Shown here: one piece after another, positions 34,673 through 44,343 of the stretch
Layout: each line of letters opens with the position of its first letter
Numbering within the stretch: the stretch's first letter is position 1
Assembly: GCF_023502205.1 (NCBI RefSeq)
Contig: NZ_JAMFLG010000013.1
Location: forward strand, 1 to 64,000
DNA length: 64,000 nucleotides
DNA from: Aquiflexum sp. TKW24L
Lineage (GTDB): Bacteria > Bacteroidota > Bacteroidia > Cytophagales > Cyclobacteriaceae
Reading direction: 5' to 3'
Position numbers and translations under genes: made by a program
Notes under the pieces: generated by a model
What the model saw: the letters and a program-made list of their open reading frames with translations, nothing else
Databases searched by the model: none
What the model was told of the DNA's origin: nothing

Positions 34673-36313
34673 ATGATTTCAGTAGACAATATCTCCGTCA
34701 TCCATGGCGGCAAAGCCCTCTTCAGTGATGTGTCATTTTCCATCAATGAAAATGACAAAATAGCCCTGATGGGCAAAAACGGCGCCGGCAAATCCACCAT
34801 GCTCAAAATCATCGCCGGCGGGACCAAACCTTCATCAGGAGGCGTTTCTTCCCCAAAAGGCTCTGTAATCGCTTACCTGCCACAGCATCTCCTGACGGCG
34901 GATGACTGTACGGTTTTTGAAGAAACTTCCAAGGCATTTGCATCCTACCTCGACATGAAAACCGAAATCGAAAGGCTCAATGAAGAACTGACCGTCCGGA
35001 CTGACTATGATTCTGATGAATATTACAAAATCATCGAGCAGGTGTCCGAACTCAGTGAAAAATTTTACGCGATCGAGGAAGTCAATTACGAAGCCGAAGT
35101 GGAGAAAGTACTTTTTGGATTGGGATTTGAAAGGAAAGATTTCAAACGTTCAACGTCTGAGTTCTCCGGTGGATGGAGGATGAGGATCGAACTAGCCAAG
35201 ATACTGTTGCAGAAACCTGATTTGATCCTTTTGGATGAACCGACCAACCACCTTGACATAGAATCCATCCAATGGCTGGAAGATTTTTTGACCCAAAAAG
35301 CTAAAGCCGTGGTGGTCATCTCCCACGACCGAGCATTTGTGGACAACATCACCACCCGGACCATCGAAGTGACGATGGGAAGGATATATGACTACAAAGC
35401 CAAATACAGCCATTACCTAGAACTGAGAAAAGAGCGACGCGAGCAGCAGCAGAAGCATTTCGAAGATCAGCAAAGGATTATCGCCGATATTCAGGAATTC
35501 ATCGACCGCTTCAAAGGGACCTATTCCAAAACCCTTCAGGTGCAGTCACGGGTGAAAATGCTGGAGAAAATGGAAATCATTGAAGTGGACGAAGTGGATA
35601 CTTCTGCCTTGAAACTGCGCTTCCCTCCTTCTCCAAGATCCGGCAAATACCCTGTGATCGTCGAGGAACTTACCAAATTTTATGGCGATCATGTCGTGTT
35701 CAAGGATGCAAGTATGATCATTGAGAGCGGGCAGAAAATCTCCTTTGTAGGTAAAAACGGTGAAGGAAAATCCACGATGATCAAAGCCATCATGGGTGAA
35801 ATTGATTTTCAAGGCAAGTGCGAGTTGGGCCACAATGCCATGATTGGCTACTTTGCACAGAATCAGGCTTCATTATTGGATGAAAGCTTGACCATATTCG
35901 AGACCATTGATCAGATCGCGGTCGGAGAAATCAGGGGAAAGATCAAGGATTTGTTGGGCGCTTTTATGTTCAAGGGAGACGACATCAACAAAAAAGTGAA
36001 GGTTCTATCCGGCGGTGAAAAGACAAGGTTGGCGATGATCAAATTGCTTCTTGAACCGGTCAACCTCCTGATCCTCGATGAGCCTACCAATCACCTGGAT
36101 ATGAAAACCAAAGACATCATCAAAGATGCCTTGAAGGCTTTTGACGGGACTTTGATCATCGTGTCCCACGACAGGGATTTCTTGGATGGCTTGGTAACCA
36201 AGGTATTTGAATTTGGGAACAAACGGGTAAAGGAACACTTCGAGGATATCAATGGATTTTTGAGGAATAAGAAATTGGAGAATTTGAGAGAGGTTGAGAG
36301 GAATTCAAAATGA
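34673..36313 (+). CDS. ABC-F family ATPase
   Basis: 546 aa with two ABC cassettes in one chain and no membrane part: Walker A GKNGAGKST (about 35) and GKNGEGKST (about 360), signatures FSGGWRMRIELAK and LSGGEKTRLAMIK, Walker [13 protein letters not shown] twice. The interdomain linker is highly charged (RKERREQQQKHFEDQQ, IDRFKGTYSKTLQVQSRVKMLEK), as in ribosome-associated ABC-F proteins of the YheS/YkpA group. These act on stalled or initiating ribosomes, and some give antibiotic protection. The stop codon overlaps the first unit of the following repeat array. Confidence 0.93.
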   Translation: MISVDNISVIHGGKALFSDVSFSINENDKIALMGKNGAGKSTMLKIIAGGTKPSSGGVSSPKGSVIAYLPQHLLTADDCTVFEETSKAFASYLDMKTEIERLNEELTVRTDYDSDEYYKIIEQVSELSEKFYAIEEVNYEAEVEKVLFGLGFERKDFKRSTSEFSGGWRMRIELAKILLQKPDLILLDEPTNHLDIESIQWLEDFLTQKAKAVVVISHDRAFVDNITTRTIEVTMGRIYDYKAKYSHYLELRKERREQQQKHFEDQQRIIADIQEFIDRFKGTYSKTLQVQSRVKMLEKMEIIEVDEVDTSALKLRFPPSPRSGKYPVIVEELTKFYGDHVVFKDASMIIESGQKISFVGKNGEGKSTMIKAIMGEIDFQGKCELGHNAMIGYFAQNQASLLDESLTIFETIDQIAVGEIRGKIKDLLGAFMFKGDDINKKVKVLSGGEKTRLAMIKLLLEPVNLLILDEPTNHLDMKTKDIIKDALKAFDGTLIIVSHDRDFLDGLVTKVFEFGNKRVKEHFEDINGFLRNKKLENLREVERNSK

Positions 36314-36618
36314 TATATACTTCGTGATATAAGTAGATATAATGCCTTCGGCGATATAATTGCTAAGAAATTAGCCTTTCCTTTATCTTTAGACCTACAT
36401 TTTGAAATGATATATACTTCGTGATACAAAAATGATATACACTTCGTGATATACGTGGATATATTGCCTTCGGCGATATAAATTCTAAGATCTTAACCTT
36501 TACTAAAAATTGGATCATAATTTTTGGTATAGATTTATTCTGGAAAATTAAATGATTTCAGTTTGTGATAAGGTGGATATACTGCGTTCGTCGAAATAAT
36601 TGCTAGGATCTTGACCTT
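36307..36618. repeat. Decaying tandem array of about 70-75 bp units
   Basis: Four copies begin at about 36307, 36405 (truncated, about 23 bp), 36429 and 36549. The unit opens AAATGATATATACTTCGTGA, continues with a GTGGATATA-like block, then ATTGCCTTCGGCGATATAA, whose GCC-TTC-GGC core can fold as a tight hairpin, and ends TGCTAAGAATCTTAACCTTT-like. Copies 1 and 3 are closest; copy 4 has diverged (GTTTGTGATA, GCGTTCGTCG). The first unit overlaps the ABC-F stop codon. No ORF was identified in 36314-36718. Confidence 0.8.
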
Positions 36619-36718
36619 GATGCTAGAATCGGGGCTTTACAAATAATATCTAAAAATATCCCAATATCCATAAATATCAGATTACAGGATACTGAAATGA
36701 AAAACCACAAATTGATCC

Positions 36719-38005
36719 TTATTTCCATCCCCCCTGCATCAACACCAACAACAAAGCCTGTTGGATAGCCAAGTGGCCATCTTCGTTGATGAAATACTCT
36801 CCTAGGCTGTGTGCACCATATCCAATGCCACCACGGCCGATGGTAACTGCAGGAATTCCTTTGGAAAATGCCACGTTGCTGTTGGTAGAGCTAGAACTCA
36901 GCTCAGGCTTCTTTCCTCTGGTCATATAATCGGCAACAGCCATGGTCTGTTGGATCAAAGTCGATTCAGGTGATGCGATGCCGCTAGGACGGTCTCCTAC
37001 TTTTTCGATGTCGACAGTCAAGGCTTCGCCCCTGCGGATGATTTTGTTTTCCTTGGCCAAACCTTCTTGCATAGATTCCAAGAATATTTGGTTGATCCCC
37101 TTAAGCTTATCCTGACTTTCGGAACGCATGTCCACGAGCATCCACGATTCAAAGGGAATGGAATTGACCGAAGTACCTCCTCCCAAGACTGAAATGCTGT
37201 ACGTTGTTTTCAAACCTTCTTTGGTATATTCATCGGCTTTCGGTACAAAAGAAGCCACTGCCTGTGCGAGTGCATTGTGCGGATTTCCGATCCCAAAAGC
37301 CCCGTAGGAATGTCCTCCCGGACCTTTGAAAGTTACTCTGTATCGAAGCGATCCAATCCCACCATTGACAATATCCTCCAGTCCTCCTCCATCAATGGCA
37401 ATAAAAGAGGCGATTGGCTGCCCACCTTCGCGGAAAAGATGCTTCATACCTTTCAAGTCTCCTAGACCTTCTTCGCCAACAGAACCTGTAAACCAAATAT
37501 CACTTTCAGTCCTGATGTTTTGACTGCTCATGGTTTTGACCAAAGCCACTACTACTGCCAAAGCCCTATTAGCATCAGTGATCCCAGGTGCAAATAGTGT
37601 ATCGCCTCTTTGCTTGACTTTCACATCGGTGCCAAAGGGAAAAACAGTATCCAAATGTGCATCCACCACAATTGTTTTGTCCGATTTGGTTCCTTTCCGC
37701 AAAGCAACGACATTGCCTACCTCATCTGTCCAAACAGAGTCAGCCCCGGCTTTGCGCATCATTTCTGCATAGACAATGCCTTTCTCCTTCTCGTGGAAAG
37801 TCGGCGTTGGGATTTCTGTCAGGGTAATCATATCCTGAATGGTTACCGGATCGATCTCGATAATGTACTCGAATGCCTTTTTTATTGCAGGTTTCTTCGC
37901 CAGTTCCTGTACTTCTTTTTGGTATTTGGGTTGAATAGTCTGGGCAAAGACATGATTTCCAAAAAACACGGAAAATACAAGGAGGACGGTCAGATTCAGT
38001 TTCAT
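36719..38005 (-). CDS. Secreted M20-family metallopeptidase
   Basis: 428 aa with a signal peptide (to NHVFAQ). M20 motifs in order: VVDAHLDTVFP (first zinc His and Asp), DANRALAVVVAL (bridging Asp), GSVGEEGLGDLKG (catalytic Glu-Glu), IAIDGGG and, near the C-terminus, IGRGGIGYGAHSLGEYF (last zinc His). The central dimerisation domain (VTFKGPGGHSYGAFGIGNPHNALAQ) is present. Such enzymes cleave dipeptides, tripeptides or acylated amino acids; a periplasmic aminoacylase or tripeptidase-T-like role is inferred. It lies between the repeat array and the mtfA-like gene, with an 89-bp gap to the latter. Confidence 0.9.
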   Translation of the reverse strand: MKLNLTVLLVFSVFFGNHVFAQTIQPKYQKEVQELAKKPAIKKAFEYIIEIDPVTIQDMITLTEIPTPTFHEKEKGIVYAEMMRKAGADSVWTDEVGNVVALRKGTKSDKTIVVDAHLDTVFPFGTDVKVKQRGDTLFAPGITDANRALAVVVALVKTMSSQNIRTESDIWFTGSVGEEGLGDLKGMKHLFREGGQPIASFIAIDGGGLEDIVNGGIGSLRYRVTFKGPGGHSYGAFGIGNPHNALAQAVASFVPKADEYTKEGLKTTYSISVLGGGTSVNSIPFESWMLVDMRSESQDKLKGINQIFLESMQEGLAKENKIIRRGEALTVDIEKVGDRPSGIASPESTLIQQTMAVADYMTRGKKPELSSSSTNSNVAFSKGIPAVTIGRGGIGYGAHSLGEYFINEDGHLAIQQALLLVLMQGGWK

Positions 38006-38094
38006 TTGTGAGGGGATTTGATAAAGCGAATTAGAATAAATTCAGGATTAGGGACAATACCGTCTGTAAATTTCTCCACGTTGCTTTCATAGAA

Positions 38095-38847
38095 TCACGA
38101 TCTTCCATTACTCAAAACAATCGGATCTTGCTTCAATAAAAAGGCCAAAGATTGGTACAGGCCGCTATCATAATCCTTTAGCCTTTGGGGATTTTCAAAA
38201 AACGATTCCAACGCCACTGCAAAAAACTCATGGGGATTGTTGGCCGCCGAATCCCTAAATATGGAGTCCTCCCCGTCCATAATTCGCTGGATTTCATTTT
38301 TGGCTAAAACCGAAAAATCCATCCATCTCTTGGGGCTAAAAAAATTACTCTGCCCGTTGTAATGGATTTGATTTTCTAGCTTCAGTGCATGTGCCATTTC
38401 ATGTATCCCAAGGTTGATGCCGTCTGTCCCATCTTCCATTCCCTTCACAAAATTTTTCCATGAAATCACAATGATTCCAAGCCTCGGATTGACTTCTCCT
38501 TGGTGGTATTGCAGGTTGATGGTGGAATAGTAATTGTCACCGTAAACGAGGATTTTTTTGAAATGCTTCAGGTGGACATCCTGAAAGCCAAAAGAAATCA
38601 TCACTGCCGTGGCACCGATCAGCAGTTCCATTTCCCGGGTCACCATTTCTATTCCTCTTGGGACAAATTTTTTGATGGCTAGAAAATAAACAAGCCGCTT
38701 CTCAAAGTCTATTTTATGTTTTGGGTTAAGTTGGCGGTAATAGGCAAAAAAACTTTCCAAAATATCAACATCTTCCTTCGTCAATTTGAGTATTCCAAGC
38801 CGGATTTTGGCTTTTTGGAAAAGGTAAAAAAACAGACTGTATCGCAT
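38095..38847 (-). CDS. MtfA-like zinc peptidase
   Basis: 250 aa. The zincin motif HEMAHALKLEN gives zinc-binding His 149 and 153 and catalytic Glu 150. The third ligand lies in NPHEFFAVALESFFE near the C-terminus, the spacing found in MtfA, an aminopeptidase that in E. coli binds the glucose repressor Mlc. ATAVMISFGFQ is also characteristic of the family. No Mlc homologue is visible here, so only the peptidase fold is claimed. No signal peptide, so cytosolic. Confidence 0.88.
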   Translation of the reverse strand: MRYSLFFYLFQKAKIRLGILKLTKEDVDILESFFAYYRQLNPKHKIDFEKRLVYFLAIKKFVPRGIEMVTREMELLIGATAVMISFGFQDVHLKHFKKILVYGDNYYSTINLQYHQGEVNPRLGIIVISWKNFVKGMEDGTDGINLGIHEMAHALKLENQIHYNGQSNFFSPKRWMDFSVLAKNEIQRIMDGEDSIFRDSAANNPHEFFAVALESFFENPQRLKDYDSGLYQSLAFLLKQDPIVLSNGRS

Positions 38848-38893
38848 GTGGGTGGGTGAAATTGAACTTACACTATCCCGATAAAAATATAAA

Positions 38894-38933
38894 AAGAAAA
38901 CCGAAGTTCAACTCAATGAACTTCGGTTTTCTT
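38894..38933 (-). terminator. rny intrinsic terminator
   Basis: 17-bp stem with core ACCGAAGTTCA/TGAACTTCGGT (38894-38910 with 38917-38933) and loop ACTCAA. On the minus strand it is followed by an A/T-rich tail. It lies 21 bp after the rny stop. Confidence 0.9.
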
Positions 38934-38953
38934 ACTTCTTTTAAATACTGAAT

Positions 38954-40519
38954 TTATTTTGCGTAGTTCACCGCCCTCATTTCACGAATAACCGTGATTT
39001 TAATCTGACCGGGATATTGCATTTCTTTTTCGATTTTTTGGGAAATGTCAAAGGATAGTTTGCTTGCTGTCTGATCGTCTACATTGTCTGCATCTACAAG
39101 AACCCGGAGTTCCCGTCCTGCCTGCATGGCAAAGCATTTATTAACCCCATCAAAAGCCAAAGCAAGTTCTTCCAATTCTTTCAGACGCTTGATGTAGCTG
39201 TCCATGATTTCCCTTCTAGCCCCCGGTCTAGAACCTGATATCGCATCAGATGCTTGCACAATGGGAGAGATCATCGAAGTCATCTCAATCTCGTCATGGT
39301 GGGCACCGATGGCATTGATGACTTCAGGATGTTCCTTGTATTTTTTGGCAAGCTCCATCCCTAGGATGGCATGGGGAAGTTCCGCTTCTTCAGGATATAC
39401 TTTTCCGATATCATGGAGCAACCCTGCTCTTTTTGCAAGCTTGGCGTTCAATCCCATTTCGGCTGCCATGGTCGCACAAAGCTTGGCTACTTCTCTTGAG
39501 TGTTGCAACAAGTTCTGTCCATAGGAAGAACGGAATCTCATCCTTCCGACCATTCTGATCAGCTCCGGATGAAGCCCATGGATACCGAGATCGATACAGG
39601 TTCTTTCTCCGATTTCTACGATTTCTTCTTCAATATTCTTTTCTGTCTTGGCTACAACTTCCTCGATCCTTGCAGGGTGAATCCTTCCATCTTGCACCAA
39701 CCTATGTAGTGACAATCTCGCAACTTCTCTCCTTACCGGATCAAAACCCGATATGATGATCGCTTCAGGTGTATCGTCTACAATGATTTCTACACCGGTG
39801 GCAGCTTCTAAGGCTCGGATATTTCTTCCTTCTCTACCGATGATTTTTCCTTTGACGTCGTCTGATTCAATATTGAATACCGAGACGCAGTTTTCAATCG
39901 CATGCTCCGTGGCTGTTCTTTGGATGGTGTCTAAGACGATTTTTTTGGCCTGCTTGGTCGCTGTCAATTTGGCTTGGTCCAAGATGTCTTTGATATGGGA
40001 AGAGGCTTTGGTATTAGCCTCATCTTTGAGCATTTCGACCAATTGGTCTTTGGCTTCGTCTCTGCTGAGTCCTGCTATTTTTTCAAGATCTGAGATACGC
40101 TGACTAGTTACTTTGTCAAGTTCCTCTTTTTTTACTGAAACAGAATGAAGCTGAGCGGTTAGGTTTTCTTTCTTACTGTCAAGTTCGGCTTCTTTTCTTT
40201 TGATCTGTTCCAGTTCTTTGGCCAAAACCTGCTCTCTTTGTTTGATTTTGTTTTCGTTGGTGATGATGATGGCTTTTTTCTTATTGGCATCCTCCTCAAA
40301 CTCTGATTTCAATTTCAGGTATTTTTCTTTAGCCTCAAGCATGCGTTCTTTCTTGATGGCTTCGGCATTGATTTCTGCTTCACGGATGAGACTTTTGGCC
40401 TTTTCTTTGGCTGTTTCCTCAAGTTTTTTACTGTTGTTTTTTACAAAAAGGCTAGCGACGACTGCTCCTAACCCCAGGCCTAATATGCCTGCAATAATGA
40501 TGTATAATGATGATTCCAT
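38954..40519 (-). CDS. rny: Ribonuclease Y
   Basis: 521 aa, the normal length. An N-terminal membrane helix (about residues 4-25) is followed by a long coiled coil (about 30-170, Lys/Glu-rich), a KH RNA-binding domain ([24 protein letters not shown]) and an HD hydrolase domain with HSREVAK and LLHDIGK. RNase Y begins decay of mRNA by endonucleolytic cuts at the membrane. It follows zapA by 74 bp in the pheT-coiled coil-zapA-rny order familiar from Bacteroidota, and ends in its own terminator. Confidence 0.97.
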   Translation of the reverse strand: MESSLYIIIAGILGLGLGAVVASLFVKNNSKKLEETAKEKAKSLIREAEINAEAIKKERMLEAKEKYLKLKSEFEEDANKKKAIIITNENKIKQREQVLAKELEQIKRKEAELDSKKENLTAQLHSVSVKKEELDKVTSQRISDLEKIAGLSRDEAKDQLVEMLKDEANTKASSHIKDILDQAKLTATKQAKKIVLDTIQRTATEHAIENCVSVFNIESDDVKGKIIGREGRNIRALEAATGVEIIVDDTPEAIIISGFDPVRREVARLSLHRLVQDGRIHPARIEEVVAKTEKNIEEEIVEIGERTCIDLGIHGLHPELIRMVGRMRFRSSYGQNLLQHSREVAKLCATMAAEMGLNAKLAKRAGLLHDIGKVYPEEAELPHAILGMELAKKYKEHPEVINAIGAHHDEIEMTSMISPIVQASDAISGSRPGARREIMDSYIKRLKELEELALAFDGVNKCFAMQAGRELRVLVDADNVDDQTASKLSFDISQKIEKEMQYPGQIKITVIREMRAVNYAK

Positions 40520-40593
40520 AGATATTTTGGATAGGTATATATTTACCTACCGGAAAAACGAAAAAATCTTCAAAAATGAGAGTGGTATTGGTA

Positions 40594-40878
40594 TTACAAG
40601 AGGGAACTCAGCTGATCATTGATCCTGTCGATACTGGATTTAATCTGTTCGCTATTATCGGTATTGATCATATCCCGATCCATGGATTCGACCATTGAAT
40701 CAAAAGCTACCATAGCCAACAAGTCCTGACGGTCATCCAAACCGAATTCTTCCCTGTATCTTTTTATTTTATCATTAATCAATTTACCCGCATGTCTGAT
40801 TTTGGCTTCGTCTTCTGTCTTCACCTTCATGGGATATTCGCGATCCCCGATTTTCAACCTTATAGAAAGTGTCTCCAT
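40594..40878 (-). CDS. zapA: Cell division protein ZapA
   Basis: 94 aa from the ATG at 40878, which lies 1 nt after the stop of the preceding gene; a start 7 codons upstream would overlap that gene. The globular head (LSIRLKIGDREYPMKVKTEDEAKIRHAGKLIN) and a C-terminal helix (QDLLAMVAFDSMVESM) match ZapA. ZapA tetramers cross-link FtsZ filaments in the Z ring. Neighbours are a short coiled-coil protein gene and rny. Confidence 0.9.
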   Translation of the reverse strand: METLSIRLKIGDREYPMKVKTEDEAKIRHAGKLINDKIKRYREEFGLDDRQDLLAMVAFDSMVESMDRDMINTDNSEQIKSSIDRINDQLSSLL

Positions 40879-40879
40879 A

Positions 40880-41164
40880 TCACTCAGACAAGTAGGCAAT
40901 TATATTATCGATTTCCTTTATGTAATTATTGATTTTTTCTCTCAATTCAGCAGATTCCATTTCTTCTACCGGTATGCTGTTTACAAGTTTAGCTATTTTT
41001 ATTTGATTTTTAAAATCCTCCAACGCCCTCTCTTTCTCTTCGAGTTTGGAACGAAGGGAAAAAGTCTCTTCTCTCAGCGCTTGATTGTCTTTATCAAGTT
41101 GCTGAAGTTTGCGGCTGACCTGTGCAGCCAGCTTCTCTGTGCGCTGAAGTTCTTCGTGAATCAT
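40880..41164 (-). CDS. ZapB-like coiled-coil protein
   Basis: 94 aa, nearly all coiled coil (KLAAQVSRKLQQLDKDNQALR, SLRSKLEEKERALEDFK) with a short C-terminal helix. It begins 2 nt after pheT and ends 1 nt before zapA, so it is tightly coupled to both. Short coiled-coil proteins before zapA are common in Bacteroidota. Comparison with ZapB, the ZapA partner of E. coli, is by size, structure and position only; no sequence identity is claimed. Confidence 0.75.
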   Translation of the reverse strand: MIHEELQRTEKLAAQVSRKLQQLDKDNQALREETFSLRSKLEEKERALEDFKNQIKIAKLVNSIPVEEMESAELREKINNYIKEIDNIIAYLSE

Positions 41165-41166
41165 TT

Positions 41167-43578
41167 TTATTTTCTGATAAATGCCCCCACTTCTTTTTCA
41201 AAACTTTCAATCAGCCGGGACATGGCTTTGTCAATCACTTTGTCTGTAAGGGTCTGTTCATTGTCCTGAAGGTAAAAACTCAAAGCGTACGCTTTTTTGC
41301 CTGCTTCAATCTTGTCTCCCTGATACACATCAAACACCCCAACTTTTTGCAACAACTTACCTCCGGCCTTGTTGGCGACTTTTTTGATCTGATCAAAGGT
41401 AACTTTCTTGTCAATCACCAAGGACAAATCTCTCCTAACTTCCGGGAATTTGGAGATTTCAGAGTACTTTTTCAAGCCTTTGGATTTTTTTGTGATCAAG
41501 TCCCAATTCAAATCCGCAAAGAAGACCTCCTGCCTGACCTCAGACAACTTCCCGATTTCTTCCTGAACCAAACCTATTTTTCCCAATTCCTTTGTTCCGA
41601 GATTGATTTGGAGGGCGTAATCAAACGGTGCTTCATGAACAATCTGAACCTCAGAATTGTCGATGCCCATTTTTTCCAAAATCAATTCAACAACAGCATA
41701 AATATCAGGAAAGGACACAGATTTGGACGGTGAGAGCCAACTTTCGGCAGCCCTGTCTCCGGTCAGGTATAATGCCAACCGCTTTTCTTCACGGTAACCC
41801 AATTCTTCTTTGAAATATACAGTACCAAACTCAAACAATTTCAGGTCTTTCTGTCTTCGGTTAATATTGTGAGACAAAACTTCCAATCCGGAAAATAACA
41901 AAGATTGTCTCATCACGCCTAGATCCTCACTGAGTTTGTTCAGGATTTCAACATTTTTGCCTGCTTCCAAAAAGCCGGACTTTTCAGCGTAAATAGGTTT
42001 GGTTAGGGAATTGGTAATGATCTCAAAATAGCCCAATCCGGATAAAATTTCGCTTAGTCTGTATTGCAGCTTATTGAGGTCCTTTGCAGGATATTCGGCA
42101 AGGTAATCCGCTTTCAGATTTTCTGACAAAGGCACATTGTCAAATCCGTGGATTCTTAAAATCTCTTCGATGACATCCGCTTCTCTTGTCACATCAACTC
42201 TATACGGCTTTACCGAAACAGTAAATCCGGATTCTGATTCTGACAGAAACTTGATGTCAAGATTTTCCAAAGTGGTTCTGATCTCTTCCTTTGCGAGTTC
42301 TTTTCCAATCAATCTCTTGATATTGGCATAAGTCACTTCAATAGAAAGATCAGAAACAGGATGTGGATAAAGGTCTATGATATCCGAAGAGATTTCTCCT
42401 CCGGCTATTTCTTTGATAAGCATTGCTGCTCTTTTCAATGCATAGATAGGCATATTCGGATCCGTTCCCCTTTCAAATCGGAATGAGGCATCAGTCTTCA
42501 ACCCATGAAATTGACTTCCCTTGCGGATAATATCAGGAGAAAAATAAGCAGATTCTAAGAAAATAGAAGTAGTAGCATCAGATACACCCGATCCTTTTCC
42601 TCCAAAAACACCGGCGATGCACAATCCTCCTTTTTCGTCACAGATCATCAATTCTTCGCTGGAAAGCTTTCTTTCCTTGTCATCCAAGGTGACAAATGAA
42701 ATGTCTTTAGGCAGCCGCTTAACAATGATTTTGTCACCCGAAATTTTATCTGCATCAAAAGCATGAAGCGGCTGACCCAAATCGTGAAGGATAAAATTGG
42801 TAATATCCACGATGTTATTGATCGGCTCTAGATCCAAAGCCCTGAGGTAATTTTTCAGCCATTCAGGAGATGGGCCAACTTTGATATTGGAAATGGTCAA
42901 ACCTGAATATCTTGGGCAATCTATGGCACTTTCTACTTCTACAAGAATTGACCTTTTGTTATTGTCAATCTTGAATTGATCCACAGAAGGAAGGCATATT
43001 TCTCTTTTTAACAAAGCTTTCAAATCCCGCGCCACACCAAGATGCGATGCTGCATCAGCACGGTTTGGTGTAAGGCCTATTTCCAAAACACGATCACTGA
43101 CTACTTCGAAATATTGTGAAGCAGGAGTTCCGTTTGGCAATTCTGTATCCAATACCATGATGCCAGCATGGCTTTGACCAATGCCGATTTCATCTTCCGC
43201 ACAGATCATTCCCTGAGAAACTTCGCCCCGGATTTTTGCTTTTTTGATTTCCAATGGCTCACCTGATACAGGATACAAAATTGATCCTTCTTTGGCAACC
43301 ACCACTTTTTGTCCTTTGGCTACATTGGGTGCTCCGCAAACAATTGGGACTATTTCTCCTCCCACATCAACCGTGGTCACACTCAATTTGTCTGCATTGG
43401 GATGTCGCTCACATGTCATGACTTCCCCAATCACCACACCTTCCAATCCACCCCGGATGGACTCAAACTTATCGATCCCTTCTACTTCCAATCCTGATCC
43501 TGTCAGAAGAGAAGCTATTTCTTCAGGAGATTGATCCAAAGCAATAAAATCCTTTAATCTATTTATGGAAATTTTCAT
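41167..43578 (-). CDS. pheT: Phenylalanine-tRNA ligase, beta subunit
   Basis: 803 aa, full length. Order: tRNA-binding (EMAP-like) domain with CGAPNVAKGQKVVVA, B3/4 editing domain, B5 domain (IEEILRIHGFDNVP), the catalytic-like core (RYSGLTISNIKVGPSPEWL, FRFERGTDPN), and a C-terminal ferredoxin-fold anticodon-binding domain (FPEVRRDLSLVID). With PheS it charges tRNA-Phe. PheS is not in the window. An exact -7 box lies upstream. Confidence 0.97.
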   Translation of the reverse strand: MKISINRLKDFIALDQSPEEIASLLTGSGLEVEGIDKFESIRGGLEGVVIGEVMTCERHPNADKLSVTTVDVGGEIVPIVCGAPNVAKGQKVVVAKEGSILYPVSGEPLEIKKAKIRGEVSQGMICAEDEIGIGQSHAGIMVLDTELPNGTPASQYFEVVSDRVLEIGLTPNRADAASHLGVARDLKALLKREICLPSVDQFKIDNNKRSILVEVESAIDCPRYSGLTISNIKVGPSPEWLKNYLRALDLEPINNIVDITNFILHDLGQPLHAFDADKISGDKIIVKRLPKDISFVTLDDKERKLSSEELMICDEKGGLCIAGVFGGKGSGVSDATTSIFLESAYFSPDIIRKGSQFHGLKTDASFRFERGTDPNMPIYALKRAAMLIKEIAGGEISSDIIDLYPHPVSDLSIEVTYANIKRLIGKELAKEEIRTTLENLDIKFLSESESGFTVSVKPYRVDVTREADVIEEILRIHGFDNVPLSENLKADYLAEYPAKDLNKLQYRLSEILSGLGYFEIITNSLTKPIYAEKSGFLEAGKNVEILNKLSEDLGVMRQSLLFSGLEVLSHNINRRQKDLKLFEFGTVYFKEELGYREEKRLALYLTGDRAAESWLSPSKSVSFPDIYAVVELILEKMGIDNSEVQIVHEAPFDYALQINLGTKELGKIGLVQEEIGKLSEVRQEVFFADLNWDLITKKSKGLKKYSEISKFPEVRRDLSLVIDKKVTFDQIKKVANKAGGKLLQKVGVFDVYQGDKIEAGKKAYALSFYLQDNEQTLTDKVIDKAMSRLIESFEKEVGAFIRK

Positions 43579-43606
43579 GAATGCACGGTTATTTCAGAAC
43601 AAGGCA

Positions 43607-43614
43607 CAAATTTA
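43607..43614 (-). promoter_or_regulatory. -7 promoter box for pheT
   Basis: The minus strand reads TAAATTTG, an exact TAnnTTTG 29 bp before the pheT start; no clear -33 element. It probably drives pheT, the coiled-coil gene, zapA and perhaps rny. Confidence 0.45.
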
Positions 43615-43719
43615 TAAGAATTGATGGAGGTGGGAAGGTTATGAATGAAAAATGTCGAATGATTAATGAACAAAGCCTCACGGGAAAATTAACTATAGAA
43701 CTTTACACCCAATTATACT

Positions 43720-44340
43720 TCACTCCTTCTTATAATCCTTCTCTCCCACGGGTATTGGGATTAGCATGATATTTTCTTTTGGAGGTAGCGGACATGCAAA
43801 ATCCGGATTGTAGGCACAATATGGATTGTAGGCCATATTGAAATCGATGGTTATGCTGTTTTTGCCATCCTGCCGGATATTGATATATCTTCCACCTCCA
43901 TAGGTTTCTTTTCCACTTGTCTCGTCAGCAAAGGCAAGGAAAAAATTTCGCTTGTCCATCTCTTTCACCGATTGGAGTAACAATAATTTCTGGGGCTTTC
44001 CATTCAATTCAAATTCGGCAAAAGAATGTTTGAGGTACTTCTCCACCGTCCCATCTGTCATTGGGAGTTCGATCATCTTCTTTTCTTCCAAGGGAATCAT
44101 CTTTGCCCTAACCTTATATTTTGGATCAATTAGAAAAAAATCAAGTTCTCTAAAATCTTTTTTTTGAATTTCACTCAAAGGTGAATCAATATTGAACTTA
44201 ATAAATTTGAATTGGCGGTCACGCTCCTTTTCAACTTTCTCCACATACACTTCAGGATTTTCGGTTCCTGTCATGGTATAAACTACCGCAAGTCCGATCA
44301 CTGCCAATACTCCAATAATTAAAATGTTGTTTGCCTTCAT
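43720..44340 (-). CDS. DUF1684 family protein
   Basis: 206 aa. An N-terminal hydrophobic segment (residues 5-24) anchors or exports it. DUF1684 features: PLSEIQKKDFRELDFFLIDPKYKVRAKMIP, the FELNGKPQKLLLLQS strand, GGRYINI and the C-terminal metal-ligand-like NMAYNPYCAYNPDFACPLPPKEN. The family is widespread and uncharacterised; the conserved Cys/His/Asn-Pro tail suggests a fold stabilised by metal or disulfide. It follows radC by 3 bp. Confidence 0.9.
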   Translation of the reverse strand: MKANNILIIGVLAVIGLAVVYTMTGTENPEVYVEKVEKERDRQFKFIKFNIDSPLSEIQKKDFRELDFFLIDPKYKVRAKMIPLEEKKMIELPMTDGTVEKYLKHSFAEFELNGKPQKLLLLQSVKEMDKRNFFLAFADETSGKETYGGGRYINIRQDGKNSITIDFNMAYNPYCAYNPDFACPLPPKENIMLIPIPVGEKDYKKE

Positions 44341-44343
44341 TTT

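Noticed and set aside
36307-36618. CRISPR array
   Set aside because: Units are adjacent and similar over their full length, with no unique spacers and no cas genes; it is an ordinary decaying tandem repeat.
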